A stretch of DNA of 64,000 bases from the NCBI RefSeq assembly GCF_000719555.1, contig NZ_JOGX01000035.1:1-64000 (forward strand). Reading direction: 5' to 3'. The notes under the pieces are model-generated. The model saw nothing but the letters and a program-made list of their open reading frames with translations, did no database searches and was not told the DNA's origin. Shown one piece after another: positions 7,242 to 15,353 of this stretch. Position numbers and translations under genes: made by a program. Each line of letters begins with the position of its first letter. Position 1 is the stretch's first letter. The DNA is from Streptomyces sp. NRRL F-5727 (GTDB taxonomy: Bacteria > Actinomycetota > Actinomycetes > Streptomycetales > Streptomycetaceae).

Positions 7242-8501
7242 TCAGAGGCGCGGCACCCGGCGGCGCCAGGCCCAGAGGGCGACCGCGGCCGCGCAGGCCG
7301 AGGCGACCAGCGTCAGGGGGAGCGCCACCGACGGGCCCTGCCCGGCGGCTTCCGCGGCGGCGGCCTCCGGGGCGGCGGCCGGGTGCTTCGCGGCGGTGCC
7401 CGCGGCGGCGGGAGCGCCGGCCCCGCCGCGTACGGACACGGTGCGGGTGTCCGAGCCCTCGGCCGGCGGTGTCTTCGGCGGCAGCAGCGAACCGACCGGC
7501 TGGACCTTGCCCGCCGCCGCGAAGCCCCAGTCGAGCAGCGAGCGGGCCTCCTCGTAGACGGCGAGCCCGCCGCCCGACTGCGGGTTCATCACCGACACGA
7601 CGAGGGTGCGGTCGCCGCGGCGGGCGGCGGCGACGAGCGTGTTGCCCGCGTTGCTGGTGTAGCCGTTCTTGATCCCGATGATGCCCGGGTACCGGCCGAC
7701 GCCGTCCGCGCCGGTGAGGAGCCGGTTGGTGTTGGCGATGCCGTACGACCACGAGCCCGCCGGGAAGTCCGCGTACGCGGTCGAGCAGTAGCGGGTGAAC
7801 TCCGGGTCCTGGATCCCCGCCCGGCCGAAGACCGCCAGATCGTACGCGGACGAGACCTGGCCCGGCGCGTCGTAGCCGTCGGGGGAGACCACGTGGGTGT
7901 CCCGGGCCCCCAGCGACCGGGCCTTCTCCTGCATCTGGCGGGCCATCGACTCCCAGCCGCCGCTCATCGCCGCGAGGACGTGCACGGCGTCGTTGCCCGA
8001 GCTGAGGAAGACGCCGTTCCACAGGTCGGAGACCCGGTACGTGTACCCCTCCTTCACCCCGACGAGGCTGCTGCCCTCGCCGATCCCCGTCAGCTCCTCG
8101 TCGGCCACCGTGTGCCGCTCGTCCGCCTCGTGGTGCGGCAGCGCCGTCAGCGCGAAGAGGGCCTTGAGCGTGCTGGCCGGCGGCAGCTTCCGGTGCGCGG
8201 AACGCGCGGCGAGCACCTCGCCCGTCCCGGCGTCGGCCACCACCCAGGACAGCGCCGAGACGGAGGGCACGGCCGGGGCGCCGGCCAGCGGCTGCACCTG
8301 GGTGCCGGACCGGTCGAGACGGGCCGGGTCCACGAACCGCCGCGCGGGAGGGGTCGGTTCGGAGACGGAGCCCGGTCCGAGGGCGGGGGCGGACGCCGGG
8401 GCGCGGAGCGGGGTCGCGGCGTCGGCCACGGGGGCGGAGAGCACGAGCAGCATCGCGGCGGAGCCCGCGGCGGCATGGCGAAGAGCTGACGTGACGATCA
8501 T
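7242..8501 (-). CDS. D-alanyl-D-alanine carboxypeptidase (peptidase S11)
   Basis: The 419-residue protein has an N-terminal signal peptide (to about residue 28) and the three penicillin-binding motifs: S110-T-L-K113, S168-G-N170, and K278-N-G280, where most relatives have KTG. It trims the terminal D-Ala of peptidoglycan stem peptides outside the membrane. After the catalytic domain comes a Pro/Ala linker, then a C-terminal transmembrane helix (LPLTLVASACAAAVALWAW) with a short RRRV tail. It should therefore be membrane-anchored at the C-terminus, as DacC-type enzymes of Streptomyces are. The Asn in place of Thr in the KTG motif is a visible variation whose effect is unknown. Confidence 0.88.
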   Translation of the reverse strand: MIVTSALRHAAAGSAAMLLVLSAPVADAATPLRAPASAPALGPGSVSEPTPPARRFVDPARLDRSGTQVQPLAGAPAVPSVSALSWVVADAGTGEVLAARSAHRKLPPASTLKALFALTALPHHEADERHTVADEELTGIGEGSSLVGVKEGYTYRVSDLWNGVFLSSGNDAVHVLAAMSGGWESMARQMQEKARSLGARDTHVVSPDGYDAPGQVSSAYDLAVFGRAGIQDPEFTRYCSTAYADFPAGSWSYGIANTNRLLTGADGVGRYPGIIGIKNGYTSNAGNTLVAAARRGDRTLVVSVMNPQSGGGLAVYEEARSLLDWGFAAAGKVQPVGSLLPPKTPPAEGSDTRTVSVRGGAGAPAAAGTAAKHPAAAPEAAAAEAAGQGPSVALPLTLVASACAAAVALWAWRRRVPRL

Positions 8502-8593
8502 TCAGCCACCGTAGGAAGGAGGGGAGGAGCGCGCAGAGCGGAGTGCGCCACCCGGCCTAGCGAACGCGACACCGGGCGGCGCGTCGTGCCGCC

Positions 8594-8740
8594 GGGCGGG
8601 TGGTCGTGACGCCCCCCGCACCCCGTCCGGCGGGTGGTCCTGAGCCCCCGCACCCTGTCCGGCCGGGTGGTCGAGAGCCCCCCGGCACCCTGCCCGGCGG
8701 CGGTCGCGAGGCGCCCGCACCCCGCCGGGCGGGTGGGGCG
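8594..8740. repeat. Intergenic imperfect tandem repeat, period 33-34 bp
   Basis: Four and a half units start near 8601, 8635, 8668, 8701 and 8734. Each has a GGGTGGTCG-like start and a CCCGCACCC centre. They fill much of the 378-bp gap between the carboxypeptidase and P450 genes. All six frames stay open across them by composition, but none has a credible start site. There are no spacers, so this is not a CRISPR array. Confidence 0.65.
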
Positions 8741-8879
8741 ACCCGCGGCGGACTCCGGCCCGGGGCCGCGCCCTTCGGCCACAACCGCACGCGAACGGGG
8801 GTGCGTTGACCCTAGGATGCGGGCGGCCGTCCCGGTGCCCGTCCGGCGGTCTCCCTCTCACCCGTCGTCAGGAGTGGAC

Positions 8880-10151
8880 ATGGACGCCAGCCCCGGAACC
8901 GCCGCGGAGCGCGCCCCCGAGGCGGAGCCCTACCGGCTCGACCCGGCCGGCGGCTGCCCGCACGCCGTCAACGCCCGGCTGCTCGCCCAGGGCGCCGTGG
9001 CCCCGGTGGTACTGCCCGGAGACATCGACGGCATGGTGGTCCTCGGCCACGACGCCCTCCGCGACTTCCTCTCCGACCCCGACGTCGCCAAGGGCCCGCA
9101 GCACTTCACCGCGCTCGCCGAGGGCCGCATACCGGAGGGGTGGCCGCTGCGCACTTTCGCCACCGTGCCCGGCATGACGACCGCCGACGGCGCCGACCAC
9201 CGGCGGCTGCGGACCCTCGTCAGCAGCGCCTTCACCGCGCGCCGCGTCGAGGAGCTGCGCCCGCGCGTCGAGGCGGTGACGGCGGGTCTGCTCGACGGCC
9301 TCACCGCGGCCGCCGCGGCCGGCGACGGCGTCGCCGACCTGCGCCGCCACTACGCCCTGCCGCTGCCGCTCGGCGTCATCTGCGAACTCCTCGGCGTCGA
9401 CCCGGCCCTCCAGGAGCGGCTGCACCGGCTGTCCAGCCTCGTCGTCGCCACCGACACCGAACCGGCGCAGGCCGTCGCCGCCAACCGCGAGCTGGCCGAA
9501 CTGCTCGCCGCGATCACCGCCGCCAAGGCGGCCGCGCCCGGCGACGACCTGACGAGCGCCCTGATCGCCGCCCGCGACGAGGGCGGCGACCGGCTCGCCC
9601 AGCCGGAGCTGATCGGCACCCTGCTGCTGCTGATCGTCGCGGGCCACGAGACCACCCTCAACCTCGTCACCAACGCCGTCCGCGCCCTCTGCGCCCACCG
9701 CGACCAGCTCGCCCTGGTCACCGACGGCCGGGCGGCCTGGGCGGACGTCGTCGAGGAGACCCTCCGCTGGGACAGCCCCGTCAGCTACTTCCCGTTCCGC
9801 TACCCCACCCGGGACCTGACGGTCGACGGCACCCTCATCCCCCGGGGCACCCCCGTCCTCGCCGGCTACTCGGCGGCGGGCCGCGACACGGCGGCGCACG
9901 GCCCGGACGCCGACCGCTTCGACCTCACCCGGACCGGGGCGGCCAAGCACCTGTCCCTCGGCCACGGCCCCCACTACTGCCTGGGCGCCCCGCTCGCCCG
10001 GATGGAGGCCGCGGTCGCCCTCGAAGCGCTCTTCACCCGCTTCCCCGAGCTCGACCTGGCCGTCCCCGAGACCGGCCTGACCTGGCACGCGGGCTTCGTC
10101 GGCAACAGCGTCCGCACCCTGCCCGTCCGGCTCGGCGCCCCCGCCCGCTAG
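8880..10151 (+). CDS. Cytochrome P450
   Basis: This 423-residue class I bacterial P450 has the I-helix oxygen-activation motif AGHETT (254-259), the K-helix ExxR (E293-T-L-R296) and the haem loop LSLGHGPHYCLGAP, with Cys367 as iron ligand. The usual Phe at the start of the haem loop is Leu here. The length and sequence resemble CYP105/CYP107-like enzymes that hydroxylate natural products or xenobiotics. No ferredoxin gene and no biosynthetic core enzyme are nearby, so the substrate cannot be guessed. GGAG lies 7 bases before the ATG. Confidence 0.92.
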   Translation: MDASPGTAAERAPEAEPYRLDPAGGCPHAVNARLLAQGAVAPVVLPGDIDGMVVLGHDALRDFLSDPDVAKGPQHFTALAEGRIPEGWPLRTFATVPGMTTADGADHRRLRTLVSSAFTARRVEELRPRVEAVTAGLLDGLTAAAAAGDGVADLRRHYALPLPLGVICELLGVDPALQERLHRLSSLVVATDTEPAQAVAANRELAELLAAITAAKAAAPGDDLTSALIAARDEGGDRLAQPELIGTLLLLIVAGHETTLNLVTNAVRALCAHRDQLALVTDGRAAWADVVEETLRWDSPVSYFPFRYPTRDLTVDGTLIPRGTPVLAGYSAAGRDTAAHGPDADRFDLTRTGAAKHLSLGHGPHYCLGAPLARMEAAVALEALFTRFPELDLAVPETGLTWHAGFVGNSVRTLPVRLGAPAR

Positions 10152-10159
10152 GCCCTGTC

Positions 10160-10202
10160 GTCACACTCCTGCCGTCGCCCGCGTGGCAGGCGGGAGTGTG
10201 AC
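10160..10202. terminator. Strong bidirectional hairpin after the P450 gene
   Basis: The arm GTCACACTCC pairs with GGAGTGTGAC, extended by TGCC with GGCA around an 11-base loop and a small bulge. It sits 8 bp past the P450 stop, between convergent genes. Confidence 0.75.
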
Positions 10203-10219
10203 GTCGGGGCCCGGCCCGC

Positions 10220-10495
10220 TCAGGCGCGGCGGCCCCGGTCCACCGCGGGGGCCGCCGCGCCGGGAGGCGAGCCGGGGGCGGCACGGAGGGCGGAGACGAG
10301 GCGCAGCAGCCGGTCCTCGTTCCCCGCGAGGCCCGCCGCGCGCAGCGCCTCGTCGGCCTCCGCCATGGGGTTCGTCAGCATCATCCCCGCGTACGGGGCG
10401 AGCCGCGGGTCCGTCAGCACGGCCTGGGTGGACTCGAGGAGGCGCAGGTACGCCTGGGCCGCGGCGCGCTCGGTGGCGGAGATGGTGGTGGTCAT
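10220..10495 (-). CDS. Conserved hypothetical small protein
   Basis: This 91-residue, mostly helical protein (MTTTISATERAAAQAYLRL...) has a clear ribosome site, GAGGGAG, before the ATG. It has no signal peptide, membrane segment or known motif. The C-terminal 20 residues are Pro/Ala/Gly rich. It follows the Nudix gene on the same strand with a 62-bp gap and may be cotranscribed. I do not recognise a family. Confidence 0.5.
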   Translation of the reverse strand: MTTTISATERAAAQAYLRLLESTQAVLTDPRLAPYAGMMLTNPMAEADEALRAAGLAGNEDRLLRLVSALRAAPGSPPGAAAPAVDRGRRA

Positions 10496-10557
10496 GTCGG
10501 GCTCCCTCTCGACGGCTTGACGCACCCCACCCTCTCGCACGGGTCTGACAATGCCCC

Positions 10558-11034
10558 TCAGGCCCGCCCGCGCACCCGCGTGAGCAGCCGCTCCAGGAAC
10601 ACCCGCTGCCCCGCGACGAGCAGCGGCTCCGCGTCCTCCGGCGCGAACCAGCCCACCCGGTCCAGCTCCGGGAACTCGGCCAGGGCGCCCGAGCGGGGCG
10701 GCCACTCCAGGGTGAACGTGCCCGGCACCACGGCCGCCGGGTCCAGATCGCCCTCCAGCGCCCACACGGTGACGGTCTTTCCGCCCGACTGCCGGACCTG
10801 CCCGAGGGCGAGCCAGTCGCCGTCCGGGACCGGTAGCCCCAGCTCCTCCAGGAACTCGCGCCGGGCCGCGTCCTCGGGAGCCTCCTCCGGCCCGTACTCG
10901 CCCTTGGGCACCGTCCAGGCGGCCTCCTCGCGGCGCGCCCAGAAGGGCCCGCCCATGTGCCCGATGAGCACCTCGATCCCGCCGTCCCCCGTCCGTCGGA
11001 AGACGAGCAGACCCGCGCTGCGTGTGACCGGCAT
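10558..11034 (-). CDS. Nudix hydrolase
   Basis: The 158-residue protein contains a perfect Nudix box, G-x5-E-x7-REFLEELGL (around residues 46-68), which binds the metal and hydrolyses a nucleoside diphosphate linked to another moiety. The start MPVTRSAGLLVFRRTGDGGIEVLIGHMGGPFW and the WTVPKGEY entry are typical of the small Streptomyces members often called NTP pyrophosphohydrolases. The substrate is not determined by sequence. It is next to, but separate from, the oxidoreductase operon downstream. Confidence 0.85.
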   Translation of the reverse strand: MPVTRSAGLLVFRRTGDGGIEVLIGHMGGPFWARREEAAWTVPKGEYGPEEAPEDAARREFLEELGLPVPDGDWLALGQVRQSGGKTVTVWALEGDLDPAAVVPGTFTLEWPPRSGALAEFPELDRVGWFAPEDAEPLLVAGQRVFLERLLTRVRGRA

Positions 11035-11079
11035 ACGGTCAGTCTGACCGCGTCCGGCCCGCCCCCGGCCGAGGGCGCG

Positions 11080-12081
11080 TCAGACCGGCGTGTCCCCCGG
11101 ATCCTTCGCCGGTCCGGACGCCCCGCCGGAGAGGTGGGCCAGGACGGCGCCGGCGACCGCGCGGCCCTCGGCGGCGGCCCGTACCGCGGGCTCGCCGGCG
11201 TGCGACAGACCGCCCGCCGCGAACACCCCCGGCACCCCGGTCCGCAGCGCCGCGTCCACCAGCGGACCCCGGCCGCCGGGCGCGAGCGGCAGGCCGCCCG
11301 CGCGGGCCAGTTCCTGCTCCGGGATCCAGGCGCCGGTGAGGACGAGCGTGTCGCACCGCACGGTCCGCGGCCGCCCGTCCCGGCCCCGTACCGTCACCCC
11401 GTCCAGCCGCCCCCGGCCGGTCAGCTCCGTCACCACCGTCCCGGTGAGCACCGGCACGTCCCGGACGCCGGTCGCCGCCCGCGGCCCCTCGACCACCACC
11501 GCCGCGACCGTGACACCCGCGCGGCGCAGCAGCCGGACGGCGTGTCCGGCCACCGGGTCGTCGCCGACGACGACGGCGCGCCGCCCGATCCGCTCCGGAC
11601 GCGCGCCGAACAGGGCCACCGTCCGCTGGAGCTCACCGGTCGTCAGCACCCCCCGGGCGCGGGTGCCGGGCAGCAGCCGGGCCGGCCGGGAGCGTTCGCG
11701 GGCGCCCGTCGCCAGGACCACCGCGCGCGCCCCGATCGTCTCCAGGCCGGTCGGTGCGGTCGTCTCCAGCCGCAGCGGGCCCGCCCAGCCGGTGGCCGAC
11801 ACGCCGGTCCGCACGACGGCGCCGGCCCGGAGCGCCGCGCGCACCGCCCGCCGCGCGTACCCCGGGCCGTCCATCGCGCGTCCGCGCGCGTCCGCGCCGA
11901 AACCGGTCCGGGCGCAGTGGCGGGGGACGCCGCCGGCCTCCGGCTCCCGCTCGAGCACCTCGACCCGTCCGGCGCCCGCCGCCGCGAGCCGGGCCGCCGC
12001 GGCGAGCCCCGCCGGGCCCGCGCCGACGACCAGCACGTCGACGGCGCGGGCCGTCCGCTCCTCCACCGGCCGTCGGTTCAC
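11080..12081 (-). CDS. FAD/NAD(P)-binding oxidoreductase, third gene of the FGGY-GlpA operon
   Basis: This 333-residue protein begins with a GTG that overlaps the stop of the previous gene by 4 bases (GTGA), so it is translationally coupled. An FAD Rossmann motif [18 protein letters not shown] is at the N-terminus and a second nucleotide site, AVVVGDDPVAGHAVRLLRRAGV, is in the middle; FAAGGLSH near the end closes the FAD site. It resembles HcnB-like or nitrite-reductase-like disulfide-oxidoreductase-fold subunits that pair with a GlpA/HcnC-type dehydrogenase. No CxxC redox pair is seen. It probably passes electrons from the partner enzyme encoded upstream. Confidence 0.75.
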   Translation of the reverse strand: MNRRPVEERTARAVDVLVVGAGPAGLAAAARLAAAGAGRVEVLEREPEAGGVPRHCARTGFGADARGRAMDGPGYARRAVRAALRAGAVVRTGVSATGWAGPLRLETTAPTGLETIGARAVVLATGARERSRPARLLPGTRARGVLTTGELQRTVALFGARPERIGRRAVVVGDDPVAGHAVRLLRRAGVTVAAVVVEGPRAATGVRDVPVLTGTVVTELTGRGRLDGVTVRGRDGRPRTVRCDTLVLTGAWIPEQELARAGGLPLAPGGRGPLVDAALRTGVPGVFAAGGLSHAGEPAVRAAAEGRAVAGAVLAHLSGGASGPAKDPGDTPV

Positions 12082-13562
12082 CGGGCCCCGGCCCCCTTCC
12101 CGTACTCCTCGAACAGGGCGCGCAGGGCCGGCCGGCAGTGGCCGCCCTGGCAGCGGCCGGCCCCGGCGCGGGTGCGGCGGCGCAGCCCGTCCAGACCGGT
12201 CGGCGGGACGACGGACGTGAGCGCGGCCCGCACCTCGCCCCGGGTGACGTGCTCGCAGTGGCAGACGACCGTCCCGAAGGCGGGGTCGCGGGCGACGGCG
12301 CCGGCGTCCCGGTAGGGGCGGGGGAACGCCTCGCCGAGGTGGGGCATCCGCACCGGGGCCAGCGGCCCTTCCGGGCCGGTCCGCAGGCCGCACTCGGCGA
12401 GCAGGCCGAGGACGTGCTCGGCGAGGGCGAGGGAGGCCGACAGGCCGGTGGAGCGGATCCCGCCGACCGTGACGTACCGCAGGGCCGGCCGGGCGCCGCA
12501 CCGGTAGTCCTCCCGGCCGGTCGCGGCCCGCAGTCCGGCGTACGCGGCCGTCACCTCCTCCGCCACGAGCGCGGGCACGATCCGCGCGCCCAGGTCCCGC
12601 AGCCCGGCGAGTCCTTCGGCGGTGGTGCCGGTGGCCGCGCGGTCGTCGAGGTCCTCGGCGGTCGGGCCGAGCAGGACGTTCCCGTACACGGTGGGCGCGA
12701 CGAGGACGCCCTTGCCGAGCGGGCCGGGGACGGGCAGCAGGATGTGCCGCACGAGGTCGCGGGCGGCCTTGTCGTACACGAGCAGCTGGCCGCGGCGGGG
12801 CGTGACGGTGAAGTCCCGCACGCCGAGCAGCGCGTCGAACCGGTCCGCGTCCAGTCCGCAGGCGTTGACCAGGAAGCGGGCGGTGAGCGGGCCGCGGGTG
12901 GTCGTCAGCCGGTGGGGTGCTCCCGGGCCGGCGACGACGTCCGTCACCCGGCAGCCGAGGAGGAGGTCGGCGCCGGAGAGGACCGCCTGGGTGGCGTAGG
13001 CGAGGGTGGTGGTCCAGGGGCAGATCAGCGACTCGCCCGGCACGGCCAGCGCGGCGAGCGCGCCGGGGCCCAGGTGGGGCTCGCGGTGGCGGAGTTCGGC
13101 CGCGCCGACGATCCGGGTGGCGTGGTGGCCGTTGCGGGCCGCCTTGGCGGCGAGCCCCGGGAGCGCGGCCCGCTGCTCCTCGTCCCAGGCGACGAGGAGC
13201 GCGCCGACCGGTTCGACGGGGATGCCGGCCTCGGCGGCGTAGCCGGAGAGCAGCCGGTGGCCCGCGCGGACGAGTCCCGCCTCCAGGGTGTCGGGGGCGG
13301 CGTCGAAACCGGTGTGGAGGATCGCCGTGTTGGCCTTGGACGTGCCCTCGCCGACGTCGTCCGCCGCCTCGACGAGCGCGACCCGCAGCGGATACCGGGC
13401 GAGCGCACGGGCGATCGCGCACCCCACCACCCCGGCCCCCACGACCACGACGTCGTACGCCGCGTCCGCCCCACCGGGCAGCGGCCCCCGTCGGCTGACC
13501 GTGCCGCCCTCGGGCGACGGCCCGCGACGGCCGACCGCCCCGCGCCGCCGGGCCGTGGTCAT
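12078..13562 (-). CDS. GlpA-like FAD dehydrogenase with C-terminal BFD-like [2Fe-2S] domain
   Basis: The 494-residue protein has an FAD motif VVVVGAGVVGCAIARAL (about 38-54) after an Arg/Gly-rich N-terminal tail, a DAO-type catalytic domain (EGTSKANTAILHTGFDA) and a C-terminal domain with CHCEHVTRGE and GRCQGGHC. Those four Cys bind a [2Fe-2S] cluster as in BFD/GlpA. This is the architecture of anaerobic-type glycerol-3-phosphate dehydrogenase subunit A. It overlaps the kinase gene before it and the oxidoreductase gene after it, each by 4 bases. Sugar-alcohol or glycerol phosphate oxidation is a fair inference, with the kinase supplying the phosphorylated substrate. Confidence 0.8.
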   Translation of the reverse strand: MTTARRRGAVGRRGPSPEGGTVSRRGPLPGGADAAYDVVVVGAGVVGCAIARALARYPLRVALVEAADDVGEGTSKANTAILHTGFDAAPDTLEAGLVRAGHRLLSGYAAEAGIPVEPVGALLVAWDEEQRAALPGLAAKAARNGHHATRIVGAAELRHREPHLGPGALAALAVPGESLICPWTTTLAYATQAVLSGADLLLGCRVTDVVAGPGAPHRLTTTRGPLTARFLVNACGLDADRFDALLGVRDFTVTPRRGQLLVYDKAARDLVRHILLPVPGPLGKGVLVAPTVYGNVLLGPTAEDLDDRAATGTTAEGLAGLRDLGARIVPALVAEEVTAAYAGLRAATGREDYRCGARPALRYVTVGGIRSTGLSASLALAEHVLGLLAECGLRTGPEGPLAPVRMPHLGEAFPRPYRDAGAVARDPAFGTVVCHCEHVTRGEVRAALTSVVPPTGLDGLRRRTRAGAGRCQGGHCRPALRALFEEYGKGAGAR

Positions 13563-15031
13563 GCCGTCTCCCGGAGGGCGTCGCCGCCGGCCGCCGAGGG
13601 GCGGTCGAGCAGGGCCGTCACCTCCGTCCGGAAGCGGCCCAGCCGCTCGGCCGCCTCGTCCGCGGAGATCGCGGGCTCGTAGACGGCGGACGGCTTCCAG
13701 GGCGGTACGGCCTCCGGCACGGCGAGCGACGGGTCGTGGCCGAGGCGGGCCATCGCGCCGACGCCGAGCGCCGTCGCGTCGGGCAGCGCGGCGACCTCCA
13801 CCGGCAGCTGGAGCAGGTCCGCCTGGGTCTGCATCAGGAGCGCGGAGCGGGTCAGGCCGCCGTCGGCGCGCAGCGACTCCAGGGGTGCGCCCCGGTCGAT
13901 GGCCGCGGCTCCGGCGAGTTCGACCACCTGGGCGGCGATGCCCTCGACCAGGGCCCGCACCAGGTGTCCGCGGCCGGTGTCGAGTCCCAGGCCGGTGAGG
14001 GTGCCGCGGGCGTCGCCGCGCCACCAGGGGGCGGCGAGTCCGGCGAGGGCGGGCACGAAGGCGACGCCGCCGCTGTCGGGCACCGAGCCGCCGACGGCGT
14101 CGAGGTCCCCGGCGCCGCCGACGACGCCGAGGTCGGTGAGCCAGCGGACGGCGGACGCGACCGTGTACACCTGCCCGTCGAGGCAGTGTTCGGTACGGCC
14201 CCGCAGCCGCCAGGCCACGCAGCCGACGAGGCCGGTCGTGGTGCGGCGGGGCAGCGGTCCGGTGCGGGCGAGGAGGAACGCCCCGGTGCCGTAGGTGCAC
14301 TTGGCGGCGGCCGGCGCGGTGGCGCTCTGCGCGAGGAGGGCGGCCTGCTGGTCCACGACGAGCCCGGTGAGCGGCAGCCGTGGGCCGAACGCCGTGGTGG
14401 TGCCGGCGGGTTCGTCGCAGTCGACGATCCGGGGCAGCCGCTCGCCGCCGAGCCCGTAGAGGTCGAGCGCGGCCGCGGACCAGGAGACGGCGGCCGGGTC
14501 GAGGAGTCCGGTGCGGCCGGCGGTGGCCGCGTCGGTGACGAAGGCGCCCGTCAGCCGGTGCACCAGCCAGGCGTCGCTCGTGGTCACCACCCCGGCGCCG
14601 GTCGCGTGGCGGCGGATCCAGGCCATCTTCGGGGCGGCGAAGTACGGGTCGACGGGCAGGCCGGTCAGTTCCGTCAAGGTGTCCGTGTGCGGGGCGAGTT
14701 CGGTGCAGATCCCGGCCGCTCTGCGGTCCTGCCAGACCAGGGCGTCCGTGAGCGGTTCGCCGGTGGCCGGGTCCCAGGCGAGCACCGTCTCGCCCTGGTT
14801 GGCGAGGCCCACGGCGACCACCGGGACGCCCGCGTCGGCGAGGGCCGCGCGGCCTGCCGCGACCACGGAACCGTACAGCTCGCCGGGGTCCACCTCGACC
14901 CGCCCGCCCGGCAGCGGGCGGGGTGTGACCGGCGCCGTGCCGCTGCCCAGCACCCCGCGCCGGGGGCACAGGACGAGCGCCTTGGTGCCGGAGGTGCCCT
15001 GGTCGACGGCGAGTACCGGACCGCCCGTCAT
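13559..15031 (-). CDS. FGGY-family carbohydrate kinase (glycerol-kinase-like)
   Basis: This 490-residue protein starts LAVDQGTSGTKALV, the ATP phosphate-1 loop of FGGY kinases, and has VWQDRRAA and TYGTGAFLL further on; the late ADGGLTRSALLMQ motif closes the nucleotide site. Together with the GlpA-like gene it suggests a glycerol-type or polyol substrate, but xylulose, ribulose or erythritol cannot be excluded. The ATG has GGGAGCAGG upstream; longer in-frame starts exist but lie in the promoter region. It is the first gene of a three-gene operon, with a 9-bp-arm inverted repeat about 110 bp upstream as the likely operator. Confidence 0.8.
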   Translation of the reverse strand: MTGGPVLAVDQGTSGTKALVLCPRRGVLGSGTAPVTPRPLPGGRVEVDPGELYGSVVAAGRAALADAGVPVVAVGLANQGETVLAWDPATGEPLTDALVWQDRRAAGICTELAPHTDTLTELTGLPVDPYFAAPKMAWIRRHATGAGVVTTSDAWLVHRLTGAFVTDAATAGRTGLLDPAAVSWSAAALDLYGLGGERLPRIVDCDEPAGTTTAFGPRLPLTGLVVDQQAALLAQSATAPAAAKCTYGTGAFLLARTGPLPRRTTTGLVGCVAWRLRGRTEHCLDGQVYTVASAVRWLTDLGVVGGAGDLDAVGGSVPDSGGVAFVPALAGLAAPWWRGDARGTLTGLGLDTGRGHLVRALVEGIAAQVVELAGAAAIDRGAPLESLRADGGLTRSALLMQTQADLLQLPVEVAALPDATALGVGAMARLGHDPSLAVPEAVPPWKPSAVYEPAISADEAAERLGRFRTEVTALLDRPSAAGGDALRETA

Positions 15032-15139
15032 GAACCTGCTCCCGTCCTGGAGTCCACCGCCCCGGGTGATCGCCCGGTCACGGAAAGGGGTCAGGCTCGC
15101 GGGCCGACGGCCGTCAGTCAAGCTCCGTCCGGTGAACCT

Positions 15140-15164
15140 GTCAGGTAGGCGATGACTACCTGAC
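15140..15164. promoter_or_regulatory. Candidate operator: GTCAGGTAG-N7-CTACCTGAC
   Basis: A perfect 9-bp inverted repeat with a 7-base spacer lies in the gap between the kinase operon and the divergent 15303 unit. A related CTGTCAG-CTGATAG pair follows at about 15178-15195, so there may be two sites for one repressor. Confidence 0.6.
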
Positions 15165-15199
15165 GGTAGCTCAAAAGCTGTCAGTGGCCTGATAGTTGC

Positions 15200-15215
15200 G
15201 ATCACGAAAATGATC
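15200..15215. promoter_or_regulatory. Inverted repeat GATCA-N6-TGATC
   Basis: A small perfect inverted repeat sits 25 bp before the plus-strand -10 box at 15240. It is a possible second operator in the divergent promoter region. Confidence 0.35.
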
Positions 15216-15239
15216 CGGACGATCACCTTCGGTCGCGCC

Positions 15240-15245
15240 TATAGT
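15240..15245 (+). promoter_or_regulatory. -10 box TATAGT for the 15303 unit
   Basis: TATAGT matches the housekeeping -10 consensus well and lies 58 bp before the small ORF. The -35 region is poor, so an activator may be needed. Confidence 0.45.
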
Positions 15246-15302
15246 GAGCGCCGCTCGCCGACGGACCGCGGGCGCCGACCGACCGCGCCCGACCGAGGAC
15301 CG

Positions 15303-15353
15303 ATGACCACGCCCACCGCCAGGCCCACGCCGCCCGGCCGCTCCGCCCGCTGA
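15303..15353 (+). CDS. Small upstream ORF, 16 residues, overlapping the next start (TGATG)
   Basis: MTTPTARPTPPGRSAR has GAGG 8 bases before its ATG, and its TGA shares a base with the ATG of the next gene. The next gene has no ribosome site of its own, so translational coupling is the likely purpose. It could also be chance, because the peptide is Pro/Arg rich like background. Confidence 0.4.
   Translation: MTTPTARPTPPGRSAR

Noticed and set aside
8594..8740. A CRISPR array
   Set aside because: The 33-bp units are contiguous and imperfect, with no unique spacers and no cas genes in the window.
8498..8861. Short minus-strand ORFs across the 33-bp repeat region
   Set aside because: They mirror the repeat units, lack ribosome sites and have no similarity to a family; the region is treated as intergenic repeat DNA.
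8880..10151. Core of a natural-product cluster around the P450
   Set aside because: No polyketide synthase, NRPS, terpene synthase or ferredoxin gene occurs nearby; a P450 alone is not evidence.
11080..13422. A 780-residue minus-strand frame
   Set aside because: Only the part after the GTG at 12081 (VNRRPVEERTARAVDVLVVGAG) shows a real domain; the upstream part is an Arg/Gly/Pro-rich shadow of the GlpA-like gene in another frame.
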